Notes: generated by a model not told the origin, from the letters alone. A stretch of DNA of 64,000 nt from Luteibacter sp. Sphag1AF (GCF_014192715.1 NZ_JACHYH010000010.1:23082-87081); one strand, 5' to 3'; shown: positions 19,467-28,807, numbered from the stretch's first letter. Program-made: numbers and translations.

Positions 19467-20924
19467 TCAGTGGGCCGCACTACCCTTGCCGAGGATTCCA
19501 CCCTTGATTCCGCCCAGTGTTCCGCCGAGATCCAGGCCAGAGCCCGTCCCGCCACCGACCGCGCCTGCCAGTCCATTCACCGTGTTGTTGAGGAGCGAGG
19601 TTACCGGAGCCAGTGCGCCGGTCGGGCTCGTTGCCGACGTCACGCCGTTGCCTACCGCAGCCACCGTGGTGCCCACCGCACTGGTGACCGGATTAAGCGC
19701 AGCAAGCGGCCCCGAGCTTCCGACAGCTGTTACCGTCGAACCCACCGCTGCCACGCTGGCACCTGCGCCGCCCAGCGTCGTGCCGACCGGATTGGCGGAC
19801 AGACCCGACTGACCCAGGCCGGCCGTCACCCCCTTACCCAGCGTGTTGACCGCGCCACCCGCACCGGCCACCGCATCGCCCAGCGTGGTGGTCAGACCAC
19901 CGGCCGGACCTCCCACCTGCGCACCAGCGATGGAGTTACCGAGACTCTGCACGCCCGTACCTGCACCAGCGACCACGTTTCCACCTGTGGTCGAAACAGC
20001 CGCCACAAGATTGGTGGAACCGCCCGTCGATGCTGGCTGATTGAGGCTGCCTGCGATGGGCGTCACCACGTTGCTGAGTGCCTGGGTAAGCTGCGTGGCA
20101 CCGTTGGACGCAAGTGCGCCGTTGAGGTTGGTGCCAAGCGTGCCAACACCGTTACCCGCCGTCGAAACAACCGTGCCCACGAGTGACGTGATCGGTGCAA
20201 TCGGCGAGCCCGCGCCTGCCGACGTCACCACCTGGCCAAGATCATTGACCGCTGTCCCGGTGTAACCCACCACGCCACCGAGACTCCCCGTGGTCGTGCC
20301 AACCGGATTGGCGATGTTGCCCGTCTGTCCCAGACCGCTGCTGACACCGTTGCCCAGCGCAGACACTGCATTGCCGAGGTTGTCGACCACGCCGCCCAGC
20401 GCCGTGGCTGCGGCGGTGTTGCCACCCAGTGCCGTGACGCCCGGAATCTGCGCACCGACGCCGGAAACCGTGCCGCCGATAGCGGAAATAATGCCGCCCG
20501 CACCCGTGGATATGGCGCCCACTGCGTTGGAGGGTGCCGCAGCACCGGTACCACCGCCGGTTCCACCACCGGTACCGCCGCCCGTGCCGCCACCAGTGCC
20601 ACCACCCGTACCGGTGCCACCGCCGTCACCGCCGCCCGTACCCGTTCCACCGCCCGTGCCTGAGCCACCACCGGTGCCGGTTCCACCCGTTCCACCCGTG
20701 CCGCCATTATCGCTGCCGCCGGTTCCACCACCGCTGCCGGAATCACCGGAGCCGCCCGAACCGCTTCCACCTTCGCCGGTGGGCGTTATCGCCGAACCAC
20801 CACTGCCCGGCGAACGCACCGAACCGGAGCCGCTGCAAGCCGCCAGAGAAATGGTTGCCGCGAGAATGCACGTCGCAAGCATCGTGCGTGTCAGCGTACC
20901 GGTGAACCCCTGTGTCTTGGCCAT
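19467..20924 (-). CDS. Gly-rich, collagen-like repeat lipoprotein
   Basis: A 485-residue secreted protein. The start at ATG 20924 follows GGGAGAGA. The lipobox ISLAACSGSG predicts lipid attachment at about residue 31. About 90 residues of Gly/Thr/Ser repeats follow (GTGGGTGGGTGGGTGGG and similar), then ~330 residues of hydrophobic Val/Gly/Ala/Leu repeats such as VGAISTGAGG, NLGNAVSALGNGV and TLGKGVTAGLGQ. Two long modules are internal duplicates: one begins GLGQTGNIANPVGTT and the other GLGQSGLSANPVGTT, both followed by a PI/LN-PxTSxVGTxV motif. There are almost no aromatic or charged residues after the lipid site. It is probably a surface polymer or adhesin exported with the adjacent transporter. 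Confidence 0.85.
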   Translation of the reverse strand: MAKTQGFTGTLTRTMLATCILAATISLAACSGSGSVRSPGSGGSAITPTGEGGSGSGGSGDSGSGGGTGGSDNGGTGGTGGTGTGGGSGTGGGTGTGGGDGGGTGTGGGTGGGTGGGTGGGTGGGTGAAAPSNAVGAISTGAGGIISAIGGTVSGVGAQIPGVTALGGNTAAATALGGVVDNLGNAVSALGNGVSSGLGQTGNIANPVGTTTGSLGGVVGYTGTAVNDLGQVVTSAGAGSPIAPITSLVGTVVSTAGNGVGTLGTNLNGALASNGATQLTQALSNVVTPIAGSLNQPASTGGSTNLVAAVSTTGGNVVAGAGTGVQSLGNSIAGAQVGGPAGGLTTTLGDAVAGAGGAVNTLGKGVTAGLGQSGLSANPVGTTLGGAGASVAAVGSTVTAVGSSGPLAALNPVTSAVGTTVAAVGNGVTSATSPTGALAPVTSLLNNTVNGLAGAVGGGTGSGLDLGGTLGGIKGGILGKGSAAH

Positions 20925-21168
20925 CACATTCTCTCCCGAACGCCGCAGCGTTCCAGCAAGGCCCCACTCCGGAGGCACCCCAAAAGCCTGCACACCCCGA
21001 TGGCGAACAAGCCCGCGGAGGAATCCGCGCTATGGGTTAGAAGTACGCCGGGCAAGCGACGTGAAATGCGCAAAAGCGGCTAAACAAAGGCTCCGAACGT
21101 CCCCAAGGTGTGAAGGTCATCACATTCATGAAGCATTTAGCAGCGTAAAAGCGCAACAAATTAGTGGC
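20925..21168. other. Gene-free spacer upstream of the repeat lipoprotein
   Basis: About 240 bp between the lipoprotein start and the hydrolase terminator. It must hold the lipoprotein promoter. The part 21105-21170 is AT-richer than its surroundings. I see no clear promoter boxes or small gene. Confidence 0.4.
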
Positions 21169-21201
21169 AAAAAAAAACCGCACGCCGTGAAGCGTGCGGT
21201 T
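21169..21201 (-). terminator. Rho-independent terminator of the alpha/beta hydrolase gene
   Basis: A perfect 10-bp stem (AACCGCACGC/GCGTGCGGTT, loop of 6) followed on the minus strand by nine T, 20 bp past the hydrolase stop codon. A textbook intrinsic terminator. Confidence 0.9.
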
Positions 21202-21220
21202 GAACATTGCGCAGAGCGCT

Positions 21221-22048
21221 TTATTCCTTGATAAAAGCCAGAAGATCGTCGTTGAACTGATCCTGATGCGTGGTCGCAAGACCATGCGGCGCACCCGGAT
21301 ACACCTTTAACGTGGCATTTTTCACGATCTTCGCCGTTTTTGCGGCCGAGGCCACGAAGGGCACGATCTGGTCGTCGTCGCCGTGCACCACGAGCGTCGG
21401 CACGTCGATCTTCTTGAGGTCGTCGGTGTAATCCACCTCGGAGAATTCGTGAATGCAGTCGTACAGGCCTTTGATGCCACCCTGCATGCCCTGGAACCAG
21501 AACGCGTCGCGCATGCCCTGCGTCGCCCGGCTGTTGTCGCGATTGGCGCCATAGAAAGGCCCACTCAGGTCCTTGAAGAACTGCGAGCGGTCATCGAAGG
21601 TGCCCTTGCGGATGCCATCGAATACCGAAATCGGCAGGCCTTCCGGATTGGCATCGGTCTTGAGCATCAGCGGCGGCACGGCGCCCAGCAGCACCACCTT
21701 CTTCACCCGCGCGGTGCCATGACGCCCGATGTAATGCGCCACTTCGCCGCCGCCAGTGGAGTGGCCGACCATCACAATGTCCTTCACGTCCAGCTTGTCG
21801 AGAAGCTCAGCCAGATCGTCGGCGTACTGGTCCATCGTGTTGCCTTCAAACGGCTGATCCGACCGGCCATGACCGCGACGGTCGTGCGCAATAACCCGGT
21901 ATCCCCGTGACGCCAGGAACATCATCTGGCCATCCCACGCATCGGCCGACAGCGGCCAGCCATGGGAAAACACCACGACCGGGCCTGTGCCCCAGTCCTT
22001 GTAGAAAATATTCGTACCGTCTTTCGTCTTGAATGTGCCGCTGCCCAT
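21221..22048 (-). CDS. Alpha/beta hydrolase, non-heme haloperoxidase family
   Basis: A 275-residue hydrolase of the cofactor-free chloroperoxidase/esterase group. The nucleophile Ser is in [18 protein letters not shown], Asp in [12 protein letters not shown] and His in [12 protein letters not shown]. The oxyanion region is [17 protein letters not shown]. These enzymes hydrolyse esters and form peracids in vitro. The start at ATG 22048 ([11 protein letters not shown]) is favoured over a longer frame because homologues begin just before TFxTxDGTxIFYKDWG. It is monocistronic, with its own terminator. Confidence 0.93.
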   Translation of the reverse strand: MGSGTFKTKDGTNIFYKDWGTGPVVVFSHGWPLSADAWDGQMMFLASRGYRVIAHDRRGHGRSDQPFEGNTMDQYADDLAELLDKLDVKDIVMVGHSTGGGEVAHYIGRHGTARVKKVVLLGAVPPLMLKTDANPEGLPISVFDGIRKGTFDDRSQFFKDLSGPFYGANRDNSRATQGMRDAFWFQGMQGGIKGLYDCIHEFSEVDYTDDLKKIDVPTLVVHGDDDQIVPFVASAAKTAKIVKNATLKVYPGAPHGLATTHQDQFNDDLLAFIKE

Positions 22049-22377
22049 GGGTTTCTCCGGTGTGAGGACGACAAGTGCGCCGACTTTGGCGCCGGAGACC
22101 AGCATGCCCGAGCACGACCGGAATAAATTGGACGTACGTGTGCCCGGCGAACAGCGCGATTCGCTCCCCCTTTCACAAGGCAGGCTGAAAAAGAACGCTT
22201 TTTCGCACATTACGGCGGAGCGTTTTCCTGTTGCGGGAAAGGTACATATCCACTTGTGAACCCACCCGTGAAGCCCATCACTTTCCACTCGTGATGTGTG
22301 CCCATCGACTCGGCGCCCTTCGCGAAGCTATGCCATGATCCGCCGACACGGATGTCCCCTGTTCTTGAGGAAGTGGC
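22049..22377. other. Divergent gene-free region
   Basis: 329 bp between the minus-strand hydrolase and the plus-strand pseudo-VirD4 gene. It should hold both promoters. A small inverted repeat (CATCAC...GTGATG) lies near 22276-22296. I see no clear -35/-10 pair, RNA or small gene. Confidence 0.35.
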
Positions 22378-23910
22378 ATGAAGCCCTGGTTAAAAGCCCT
22401 GTGCGCCGCGATGCTGGCGTTGGGTATCGTGGTTGCCGCCGCGTATGTGTCCGGCGTGCTGGTGTTGTGGTCGCTGGGTCTTTCGTTAGCGCAGCTGCGT
22501 ATTGATCTGATCTATAACACCCTGTGGGTGCTGGATCGTCCTGATCTGCAACCGGTGGCCACGCGCATTCGCGTCTGGACGCTGGTCGGCGTGGCCGTGC
22601 CGGTGGTGCTGGGCGGTGGCCTGGGTGCGTGGTGTCGTCGCTGGCAGCGCGCGAACTGGCCCACACCCGTGCCTCCGTTTGCGCGCCTGGGCGACGGCGC
22701 GCGATGGTGGTCGTATCGTCGCGGACGCGGTATCGCGCTGGCATCCCGCTGGGGACGCAGCACGAGTGCGCCGGACGCCTCGGTGCTGGTGGTGGGCCGC
22801 CGTGCCCCCGCCTCGCTGGTGACCACGCTGCGGCATGTGCAGGGACCGGTGCTGGTCATCGACCCGGGCGGGCACCTGTATGCGGAGACCGCCGGCTGGC
22901 GGGCGAAGGACGGGCATCCGGTGCTGCAGATCGTGCTCTTTGGTGGCCGTCATGGCTGGAATCCGTTGCAGCCGGCGTGGACGAAAGATGGCTGGTCGGA
23001 CCCGGCGCTCCGTGCCATCGCGGCATGCTGGTATCCGCGCCAAGCGCAACGCAACGCGCTGCTGGCCAGTCAGGTGCAGCATGCGTTTGTCGCGCTGGTG
23101 CACGTCGTGCACGATGTACTTCACGCCGCTGGCGAGGGGGAGACCCGGGTCTCTCCCGTGGACCTGTTCCGGCTGTGCCGGTGGCACGCCAACCACCGGT
23201 CGCTGGCGGCGCTGGCCAGCCACCCGGCGTTGTCTTCGGCCACCCGTATCGCGCTGGACGAGTGGCGCGGGCTGGATCAGGCCACCGTCGCGCGGATCTG
23301 GCAGGAGCTGCGTGGCCCGCTGGAGCCGTTCGCCTCGTGGAACCCCGACCGGGACGCCATCGCCCGCCATGGGGACCTGTGTGGCGGCCACGATCCGCGA
23401 CGCGTCACGATCTATCTGGACATTCCCGGCGACCGTGGCGAAGAGGCGCGGCCGCTGATCGAGACCTTTGTGAACCAATGGCAGGCGCGGGTCGCGTACC
23501 GCGCCCCGAAGGTCAAACCGCTGGTCATCCTCAACAGCCTGCGGACGTTTCCGCCGCTGGCCTGCCTGACGGAGGGGCCGCAGGCGCTGCGCTGGCTGGT
23601 CTCGACCGCCGGGCTCGACACGCTGCCCGGCCTGTACGGCAAGGCGACGACGGCACTGCTGCGCCGGTTCGACCTGTGCGTGGTGCAACCACCGCCCGAA
23701 CGCGACTGGGCCGAAGCACAGGCGCCCGTGTGCGACGCGTTTATCCGGGCCCATGCCCCGGACAAGCACCGGCTCACGTGCCTGCCGCCGTGTGCGGACG
23801 ACCTGATGACCCTGCGTCGTGGCGAGCAGGCCGTGATGGTCCCCTCGCGGCATCGCGCCGTGCGCTGCGCCATCCCCTGGCCACCGCGTCGCCGGTTACC
23901 GCCTCCCCCT
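22378..23910 (+). CDS. VirD4/TraG-like coupling-protein homologue lacking both Walker motifs
   Basis: About 511 residues with the architecture of a type IV secretion coupling protein: two N-terminal membrane segments (residues ~8-33 and ~68-85), then a TraG/VirD4-type domain. The fold is recognised from VLVIDPGGHLYAETAGWR and GWNPLQP, matching the VLDPKGEL...TAGxR...WNPL region, and from the C-terminal LMTLRRGEQAVMVP region. Where Walker A should be it reads VVGRRAPASLV (near residue 141), with no GK(S/T). Where Walker B should be it reads LVILNSLRTF (residues ~382-391) instead of LLDEF. It is therefore probably not an ATPase. The frame has no stop and runs on into the next gene to 24768 as a 796-codon frame; a one-base change in C5 at 23905-23909 would restore TGA at 23910. 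The true C-terminus is uncertain. Confidence 0.75.
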
Positions 23911-23917
23911 GAACTCC

Positions 23918-23931
23918 AAGGAGACCTCATG
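23918..23931 (+). promoter_or_regulatory. Strong internal ribosome site before the lipoprotein
   Basis: AAGGAG (23918-23923) lies five bases before ATG 23929, inside the longer open frame. It supports separate translation of the lipoprotein even though no stop codon precedes it. Confidence 0.7.
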
Positions 23932-24768
23932 CCCGTACCCCTGCCCATCGGCATTCTTGTCATCGCGCTCCTGGCCGCGTGCCGCTCCCTGCCTCCCGCG
24001 GCGCCCGAGCCGACGGCGGACAACCCGTGCCACGCGCAGCCGTCGGTCACTACCAAGACCCTGACGTTACGCGAGGCGTGCCTGGGGCCGCATCGGTTCC
24101 GGTTGCCGAGCAATCTGTATGACGGGCAGCGGGGGCAGGACAACGACATCGACACCATTTACATGTCGATCCAGTGGCCGTCGCTACAGCCGCTGCCGAT
24201 GGGGATCGATCAGCACGATGATCCTCATACGTTTCTGTCCAGCATCACGATCGACGCTTCGTACCTGTCCCGCATCGCGGACGAGAACTATCCGCGCCAT
24301 CTGTGGAAAGCGATTCAGCCGCTGAACCCCAGTGATCCGGAGCAGCGTGCCGATCCGTCGGAGAATCTTGACCTGCGGATCAAGGGTAAGCCCCTCTATG
24401 GCCTTATCCCGTACTACGCCGACTTCGACCGGCTGAAGACCTACTACCGCAAAGTGTATGGGCCGGACACCCGTGCGCACGAGCCCGACGTGAACGACGA
24501 CTGGTTTGTGCGCTTTGATCCGGAAGGCGTCCCGACGACCGTCATCGCCTGCGGATCGCGCCCCCTCCCCGATGGCGCGTATCTGGAACGGGATCATCTC
24601 GTGGACGATATCGAACGGGATGGACGCCGATCCACGTGCTATCACGAATTCCTGATTCCCGAATACAAAGCGCACGTTTCGGTGAGTTACATGCGTGTGC
24701 TGATGCCGCACTGGGAACAGATCGAAGCGTCCGTGCGCGCCCTGCTGAAAAACGGGGAGATTAAGTAA
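23929..24768 (+). CDS. Lipoprotein, probable immunity protein of the adjacent effector
   Basis: A 279-residue predicted periplasmic lipoprotein. The signal sequence MPVPLPIGILVIALLAAC ends at a lipobox Cys18, followed by a Pro-rich linker and a soluble domain with no family I can name (motifs GPHRFRLPSNLYDGQ, DIDTIYMSIQWPSL, YHEFLIPEYKAHVSVSYM). Its stop abuts the ATG of a XVIPCD-type effector with no gap. In Xanthomonadales killing systems, effectors (X-Tfe) are commonly paired with such lipoproteins (X-Tfi) that neutralise them in the periplasm. The immunity role is inference from context. It shares a reading frame with the VirD4-like gene. Confidence 0.75.
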   Translation: MPVPLPIGILVIALLAACRSLPPAAPEPTADNPCHAQPSVTTKTLTLREACLGPHRFRLPSNLYDGQRGQDNDIDTIYMSIQWPSLQPLPMGIDQHDDPHTFLSSITIDASYLSRIADENYPRHLWKAIQPLNPSDPEQRADPSENLDLRIKGKPLYGLIPYYADFDRLKTYYRKVYGPDTRAHEPDVNDDWFVRFDPEGVPTTVIACGSRPLPDGAYLERDHLVDDIERDGRRSTCYHEFLIPEYKAHVSVSYMRVLMPHWEQIEASVRALLKNGEIK

Positions 24769-26028
24769 ATGACCTCGCCCTCCTTCGGATTGACCGAAAA
24801 AGATCTGGCCATCCTTGCCTATTACGTGAAGACGCGAAATCGCGAGCGCTACTGGAACTACCTGGCCACACGCCCCGGCGACGACGGCTACGGGGATCTG
24901 GCCCTCGGTGTCGTGCGTAACGACAACATGCCCGGTGCCACCGCGAACCTCTATGCCAAGACCTACGCGAAGGAACACAACGGCAGGGTCTTGACCGAGC
25001 GGGAGTGGGATAACTTTGGCGTCGACCTGATCGGGCGGGATCTGCTTTTGCGGAGAAAGCAGTTCGAAAGGTCACGTCCCGATCTGGCCCTTAATCTGCC
25101 CGTCAGGAAAGTGCAGGAAGCCCACGACCTCAGCTTCAACAACATCAACATCGACCCCAACGCCTGGACACCCCGCAAGGCGCTGGAAGCCCTACGCCTG
25201 GACGAACGAGGCGCCGAGGTCCAGACCGAAGCGCTCTGGAAGAGCATGCTGAACAACCGCTTCCTCGGCATGCCCCGCCTGATCCACACCCTGAGCGAGA
25301 TAGCCACGGTGGACAGCCTGCGAGTTGCCGAACGGGCGATCTACAGCAAGGACATGAGTGCTGCCTACTTCTCGGCTTTAGACCAATGGACCAACCAGAG
25401 GCCCCACTTCATTGGCGACAGGAAGCATTACTTCGCGCGGGAACGCGATGGCGCATGGATCGAAATCATGGCATCGCCCATGTCGATGAATTCGAGTATG
25501 GGTGCGACCATGGATGAGCCGCTCATGCGGGACGTCACCGATCCGGCCGAACGCGCGCAACTGGAAGACACCTACCAGCTTCGCCGGGAACGCGAAAAAG
25601 CCCGCGACGCCACCCACCCGGACGATACGAGCCAACTCGTCCCCTCGCAGCATCCGCTGACCCACGTCGTGCCCCGGGCCAGCGCGCCGTTGCCCGGCGA
25701 AGATCCGCTGTACTCCAATCTGCGCCAACGCCTGCCGATGGAGGTGTCCAACGACCAGGTCGCCCTGCTGAGCTGTCATGTCAGACGCTACGAATCGCTA
25801 CGACCGATCAGCGTGAACGACGCGCAACTGGAAGACAACCAGATGGTCGTGACCATGCCGCACAAGCGGGTGACGCTGAGCATGGACGTGCCGGCACCGC
25901 CGAAGGAGTTCAGCATGGAGCAGGCCCAGCAGCTGGATGCAGACGCCAGGGAGCAGGCCATCGAACGCCAGATCTCCTTTGCACGACAGCTGGCGATGGA
26001 GCGCAGAGGACATTCGTTGAGTCGCTGA
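24769..26028 (+). CDS. Putative type IV secretion antibacterial effector with XVIPCD-like C-terminus
   Basis: A 419-residue protein with no signal peptide. From about residue 308 the C-terminus (DPLYSNLRQRLPME, then VALLSCHVRRYESLRPISVNDAQ, then a Gln-rich end) resembles the XVIPCD, the ~120-residue VirD4-interacting signal of Xanthomonadales T4SS effectors. The N-terminal ~250 residues (start MTSPSFGLTEKDLAILAYYV) form a domain I cannot assign; no lysozyme, lipase or nuclease motif is obvious. The ATG directly follows the TAA of the lipoprotein gene, with GGGGAG upstream. The gene order lipoprotein-effector fits X-Tfi/X-Tfe pairs. No VirB genes are in the window. Confidence 0.75.
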   Translation: MTSPSFGLTEKDLAILAYYVKTRNRERYWNYLATRPGDDGYGDLALGVVRNDNMPGATANLYAKTYAKEHNGRVLTEREWDNFGVDLIGRDLLLRRKQFERSRPDLALNLPVRKVQEAHDLSFNNINIDPNAWTPRKALEALRLDERGAEVQTEALWKSMLNNRFLGMPRLIHTLSEIATVDSLRVAERAIYSKDMSAAYFSALDQWTNQRPHFIGDRKHYFARERDGAWIEIMASPMSMNSSMGATMDEPLMRDVTDPAERAQLEDTYQLRREREKARDATHPDDTSQLVPSQHPLTHVVPRASAPLPGEDPLYSNLRQRLPMEVSNDQVALLSCHVRRYESLRPISVNDAQLEDNQMVVTMPHKRVTLSMDVPAPPKEFSMEQAQQLDADAREQAIERQISFARQLAMERRGHSLSR

Positions 26029-26133
26029 CCCTCGAATCTTCGCAGTGCCGGGATCTGGCTTTCCGGAAGGGGCCGCCCTGGCAAACGTCGCGCCCCGATG
26101 TGGCCATGAATCTGGCGATCCGCGATGAATCAA

Positions 26134-26165
26134 AAGAAAGGCGCAGCGTTTCCGCTGCGCCCTTC
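26134..26165 (-). terminator. Terminator of the chemotaxis operon
   Basis: An 8-bp perfect stem GCGCAGCG/CGCTGCGC (loop TTTC), followed on the minus strand by CTTTCTTTTG, lies about 25 bp past the last STAS gene. Confidence 0.75.
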
Positions 26166-26187
26166 CGGCAAACCTGACTGGTAACAA

Positions 26188-26493
26188 TCAGTGCACGGTA
26201 AACAGTTTGTCGAAGCCTGCGATGCGCAGCGTGTTGCGCAGGTCGGCGCTGGCGTTGACGATGCGGATCTCCGCACGCTCGCCACCGGCGTGCTCGCGCA
26301 GCAGCATCAACATGCCCAGCGCGGAGCTGTCCATACCGGTAACTTCACCCAGATCCAGCACGTAACTGCGAGCCGGCGGCACGTCGCCGAGGCAGGCGTC
26401 GTGAAACAGGCGATGGATCGAAAAATCGAAGCGCTCGCCCAGGTGCAAGGTCAGGCAGCCCTGTTCGCTATCGTTGTGAACGTTGATGCTCAT
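26188..26493 (-). CDS. STAS-domain protein (chemotaxis-linked)
   Basis: A 101-residue single STAS domain like anti-sigma-factor antagonists. The phospho-acceptor region is VTGMDSSALGMLMLLREHAG, with Ser in the expected place. As the last gene of the che operon, 12 bp after an MCP gene, it probably tunes signalling through an unlinked kinase/phosphatase, as known for STAS proteins in other chemosensory clusters. No partner HPK is in the window. Confidence 0.88.
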   Translation of the reverse strand: MSINVHNDSEQGCLTLHLGERFDFSIHRLFHDACLGDVPPARSYVLDLGEVTGMDSSALGMLMLLREHAGGERAEIRIVNASADLRNTLRIAGFDKLFTVH

Positions 26494-26505
26494 GCTGCTA
26501 TCCCC

Positions 26506-27690
26506 TTAAAACAGATCAATGTCACCGGCAGCCATTGACTGCTGGAGCGCGGGACCACGGGCGCGCAGACGCGCACGTTCGCGCTGCTCGGCCAGACGGA
26601 CTCGCACACGCTGGGCGCGCGCACCCAGCTCGCTGGCATCGGCCGGCGCGCACGCCAGCTCTTCGATGTCACGGGTGCAGTCGGCCGTGATTTCCTGAAG
26701 CTCGACCAGACGCGAACGGGTCTGGTGCAGCAGCTGGCTGAGGATGTCCTCAAACTGCAGCGAGCGAATGGTGGTGGAAACATCGTTGCCCAGACCACGG
26801 TTGATGCTGGCCGCTTCGTCCGCCGCAGCAGACGTGCGTGCATTCGTTTCGGTGATGGTGGACATCATCTCGTCGATGCCACCCTTGGCCGACAGCGCCA
26901 CGTTCATGTCCTGGGAGGCCATGTTGCCGACCAGTTCGCGCAGCTGCTCCATCGCGGTGCGGGAGCGTTCCACGTGGGTGCCGATCTTCTCGTTGAACTG
27001 GTTGCTGTGCTGCGCAAGGTTGCGGATTTCGCCCGCCACCACCGCAAAGCCGCGACCTGACTCACCGGCACGCGCCGCTTCGATGGCCGCGTTCAGCGCC
27101 AGCAGATTGGTTTCTTCGGCAATCGTGTTCACGTTTTTCAGCAGGGCGAACACGGCATCCATTTCGCGGGACATGCCGTCGATGCGGTACACGATGCGGA
27201 GACTTTCGCGCGAAAGCTGCACGATCAGGCCCACGAAGTGTTCCAGCAGGTCGGCCGTGCGCGACGCGAAGTCCTGCACCGAAATGCCCTTGCCGCCGCT
27301 CTCGATGATCTGGCTGAGCAGTGCCTGCTGCATGCCGGTCTTGCGCGACAGGCCGTTGAAGCCGCCGCCAAGGTCGGCCACCGCATCACGCAGGAGATCC
27401 AGCGCCTGATGCAGTTCGCGGCTGGCGTGGCCCAGCTCGTCGACAATGGCGCTGCGCACGTCTTCCATGGCTTCACGGACAGAGGCTTCATCGGCCGACT
27501 GGGTGGACACGACCTCGATCAGATCATCCACGGGCGCATGGGCTGCGCGCTGGCTGATGACGATCCAGGTGGCCGTCAGCAACGCGACCGCAATCGGTGC
27601 CACCCAAGGGCTGTGAAACACCAGGACGGCGATCAGCGCGAGGGCGCTGACGGCAAGCCCGGCGATGCGTTCGTTGTTGGAAGTAAGCAT
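26506..27690 (-). CDS. Methyl-accepting chemotaxis protein without periplasmic sensor
   Basis: A 394-residue receptor. Two closely spaced hydrophobic segments (residues ~8-45) leave no room for a periplasmic ligand domain and no HAMP domain is seen. The cytoplasmic signalling hairpin contains the conserved tip [19 protein letters not shown]. It probably senses internal or membrane cues. The start at ATG 27690 ([11 protein letters not shown]) follows GAGAAG. It lies 16 bp after cheB. The C-terminus GDIDLF lacks the CheR-tethering pentapeptide. Confidence 0.9.
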   Translation of the reverse strand: MLTSNNERIAGLAVSALALIAVLVFHSPWVAPIAVALLTATWIVISQRAAHAPVDDLIEVVSTQSADEASVREAMEDVRSAIVDELGHASRELHQALDLLRDAVADLGGGFNGLSRKTGMQQALLSQIIESGGKGISVQDFASRTADLLEHFVGLIVQLSRESLRIVYRIDGMSREMDAVFALLKNVNTIAEETNLLALNAAIEAARAGESGRGFAVVAGEIRNLAQHSNQFNEKIGTHVERSRTAMEQLRELVGNMASQDMNVALSAKGGIDEMMSTITETNARTSAAADEAASINRGLGNDVSTTIRSLQFEDILSQLLHQTRSRLVELQEITADCTRDIEELACAPADASELGARAQRVRVRLAEQRERARLRARGPALQQSMAAGDIDLF

Positions 27691-27706
27691 GATGACTTCT
27701 CGTTCT

Positions 27707-28807
27707 TCAGGTACCGACGCGTTTCGCGCCGGAGGAAACGGGGGTATGAGCAAGCGCCAGCAGGCGTGCGGCAATGTCGTTCAGCGGCAGCATTTCGTCG
27801 GCTGCACCAGCCTTCCACGCGGCGCCGGGCATGCCCCACACCACCGAACTGGCTTCGTCCTGTACCAGCGTGGCGGCACCGCCGTCGCGCAGCTCGCCCA
27901 GGCCACGCGCACCGTCGTCGCCCATGCCGGTCAGCAGCACGCCAATGGCAGCCGCGCCCACGCTGGCAGCAACGGAACGGAACAGCACATCCACAGCGGG
28001 CTTGTGACGATTCACCGGCGGCCCATCGTGCAGACGGCAGACGTGACGCGCTCCGTCCCACATCACCAGCAGATGCTGCCCACCGGGCGCGATGTACGCG
28101 TGACCGGCCTGAATGGGCTGGCCGTCCCGGGCTTCGCACACACGCATGGCCGAACAGCTGTCCATCCGCGCCGCGAACGGGCCACTGAACGCCGCCGGGA
28201 TGTGCTGGGTGATGACAATCGGCGGAGCCGTGGGGGGCATGGCCTCCAGCACCACACGGATGGCCTCGGTGCCCCCCGTGGAGGCGCCAATGGCAATGAT
28301 GCGGGTGCCACCGCGCGTGCCCGGCGTCTGCGCCAGCGGAAGCACGGCATCAGCGGTGAAGCGCGGCGCGACATCCAGCTTGCGCACTTCGGCGCGTTCG
28401 CGCGGACGAGCGCCAGCGGCAAGGCGCACCTTGGCGCAGATTTCCGGCGCACAGCTCATGAAGGTGCTGGCCAGGTCGGCGTTGGGCTTGGTGAAGAAGT
28501 CGACGGCGCCCAGTTCCAGTGCGCGCAACGTGACGTCAGCGCCCTTCTCGGTCAGCGTGGACACCATCACCACCGGCATCGGACGCAGGCGCATCAGGTT
28601 CTCAAGGAACGTGAGGCCATCCATGCGCGGCATTTCAACGTCCAGGGTCAGTACGTCGGGGTTCAGTGCCTTGATCTTCTCGCGCGCGATCAACGGATCG
28701 GGCGCCGTGCCGACCACCTCGATACCCGGGTCGGACTCCAGCATCGTGGTGAGGATCTTACGCACCAGGGCCGAGTCGTCGATGATGAGTACGCGTACTT
28801 TTTGCAT
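27707..28807 (-). CDS. cheB: Chemotaxis protein-glutamate methylesterase CheB
   Basis: Removes methyl groups from MCP glutamates and deamidates glutamines (366 aa). The receiver domain has the acidic pocket IIDDS and phospho-acceptor Asp56 in [12 protein letters not shown]. The catalytic triad is Ser in [11 protein letters not shown], His in ITQHIPAAF and Asp in [11 protein letters not shown]. Phosphorylation by CheA activates it. It lies between cheD and an MCP, with 105 bp separating it from cheD, the largest gap in the operon. Confidence 0.97.
   Translation of the reverse strand: MQKVRVLIIDDSALVRKILTTMLESDPGIEVVGTAPDPLIAREKIKALNPDVLTLDVEMPRMDGLTFLENLMRLRPMPVVMVSTLTEKGADVTLRALELGAVDFFTKPNADLASTFMSCAPEICAKVRLAAGARPRERAEVRKLDVAPRFTADAVLPLAQTPGTRGGTRIIAIGASTGGTEAIRVVLEAMPPTAPPIVITQHIPAAFSGPFAARMDSCSAMRVCEARDGQPIQAGHAYIAPGGQHLLVMWDGARHVCRLHDGPPVNRHKPAVDVLFRSVAASVGAAAIGVLLTGMGDDGARGLGELRDGGAATLVQDEASSVVWGMPGAAWKAGAADEMLPLNDIAARLLALAHTPVSSGAKRVGT

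Noticed and set aside
20520..20770. Tandem short repeats resembling a CRISPR or satellite
   Set aside because: The repeats are in-frame Gly-Thr-Gly coding units of the lipoprotein, with no unique spacers.
22378..24768. Single 796-residue VirD4-lipoprotein fusion as the only product
   Set aside because: A strong AAGGAG and ATG at 23929 with a perfect lipoprotein signal argue for separate translation. The fusion is kept as a finding, not as the main call.
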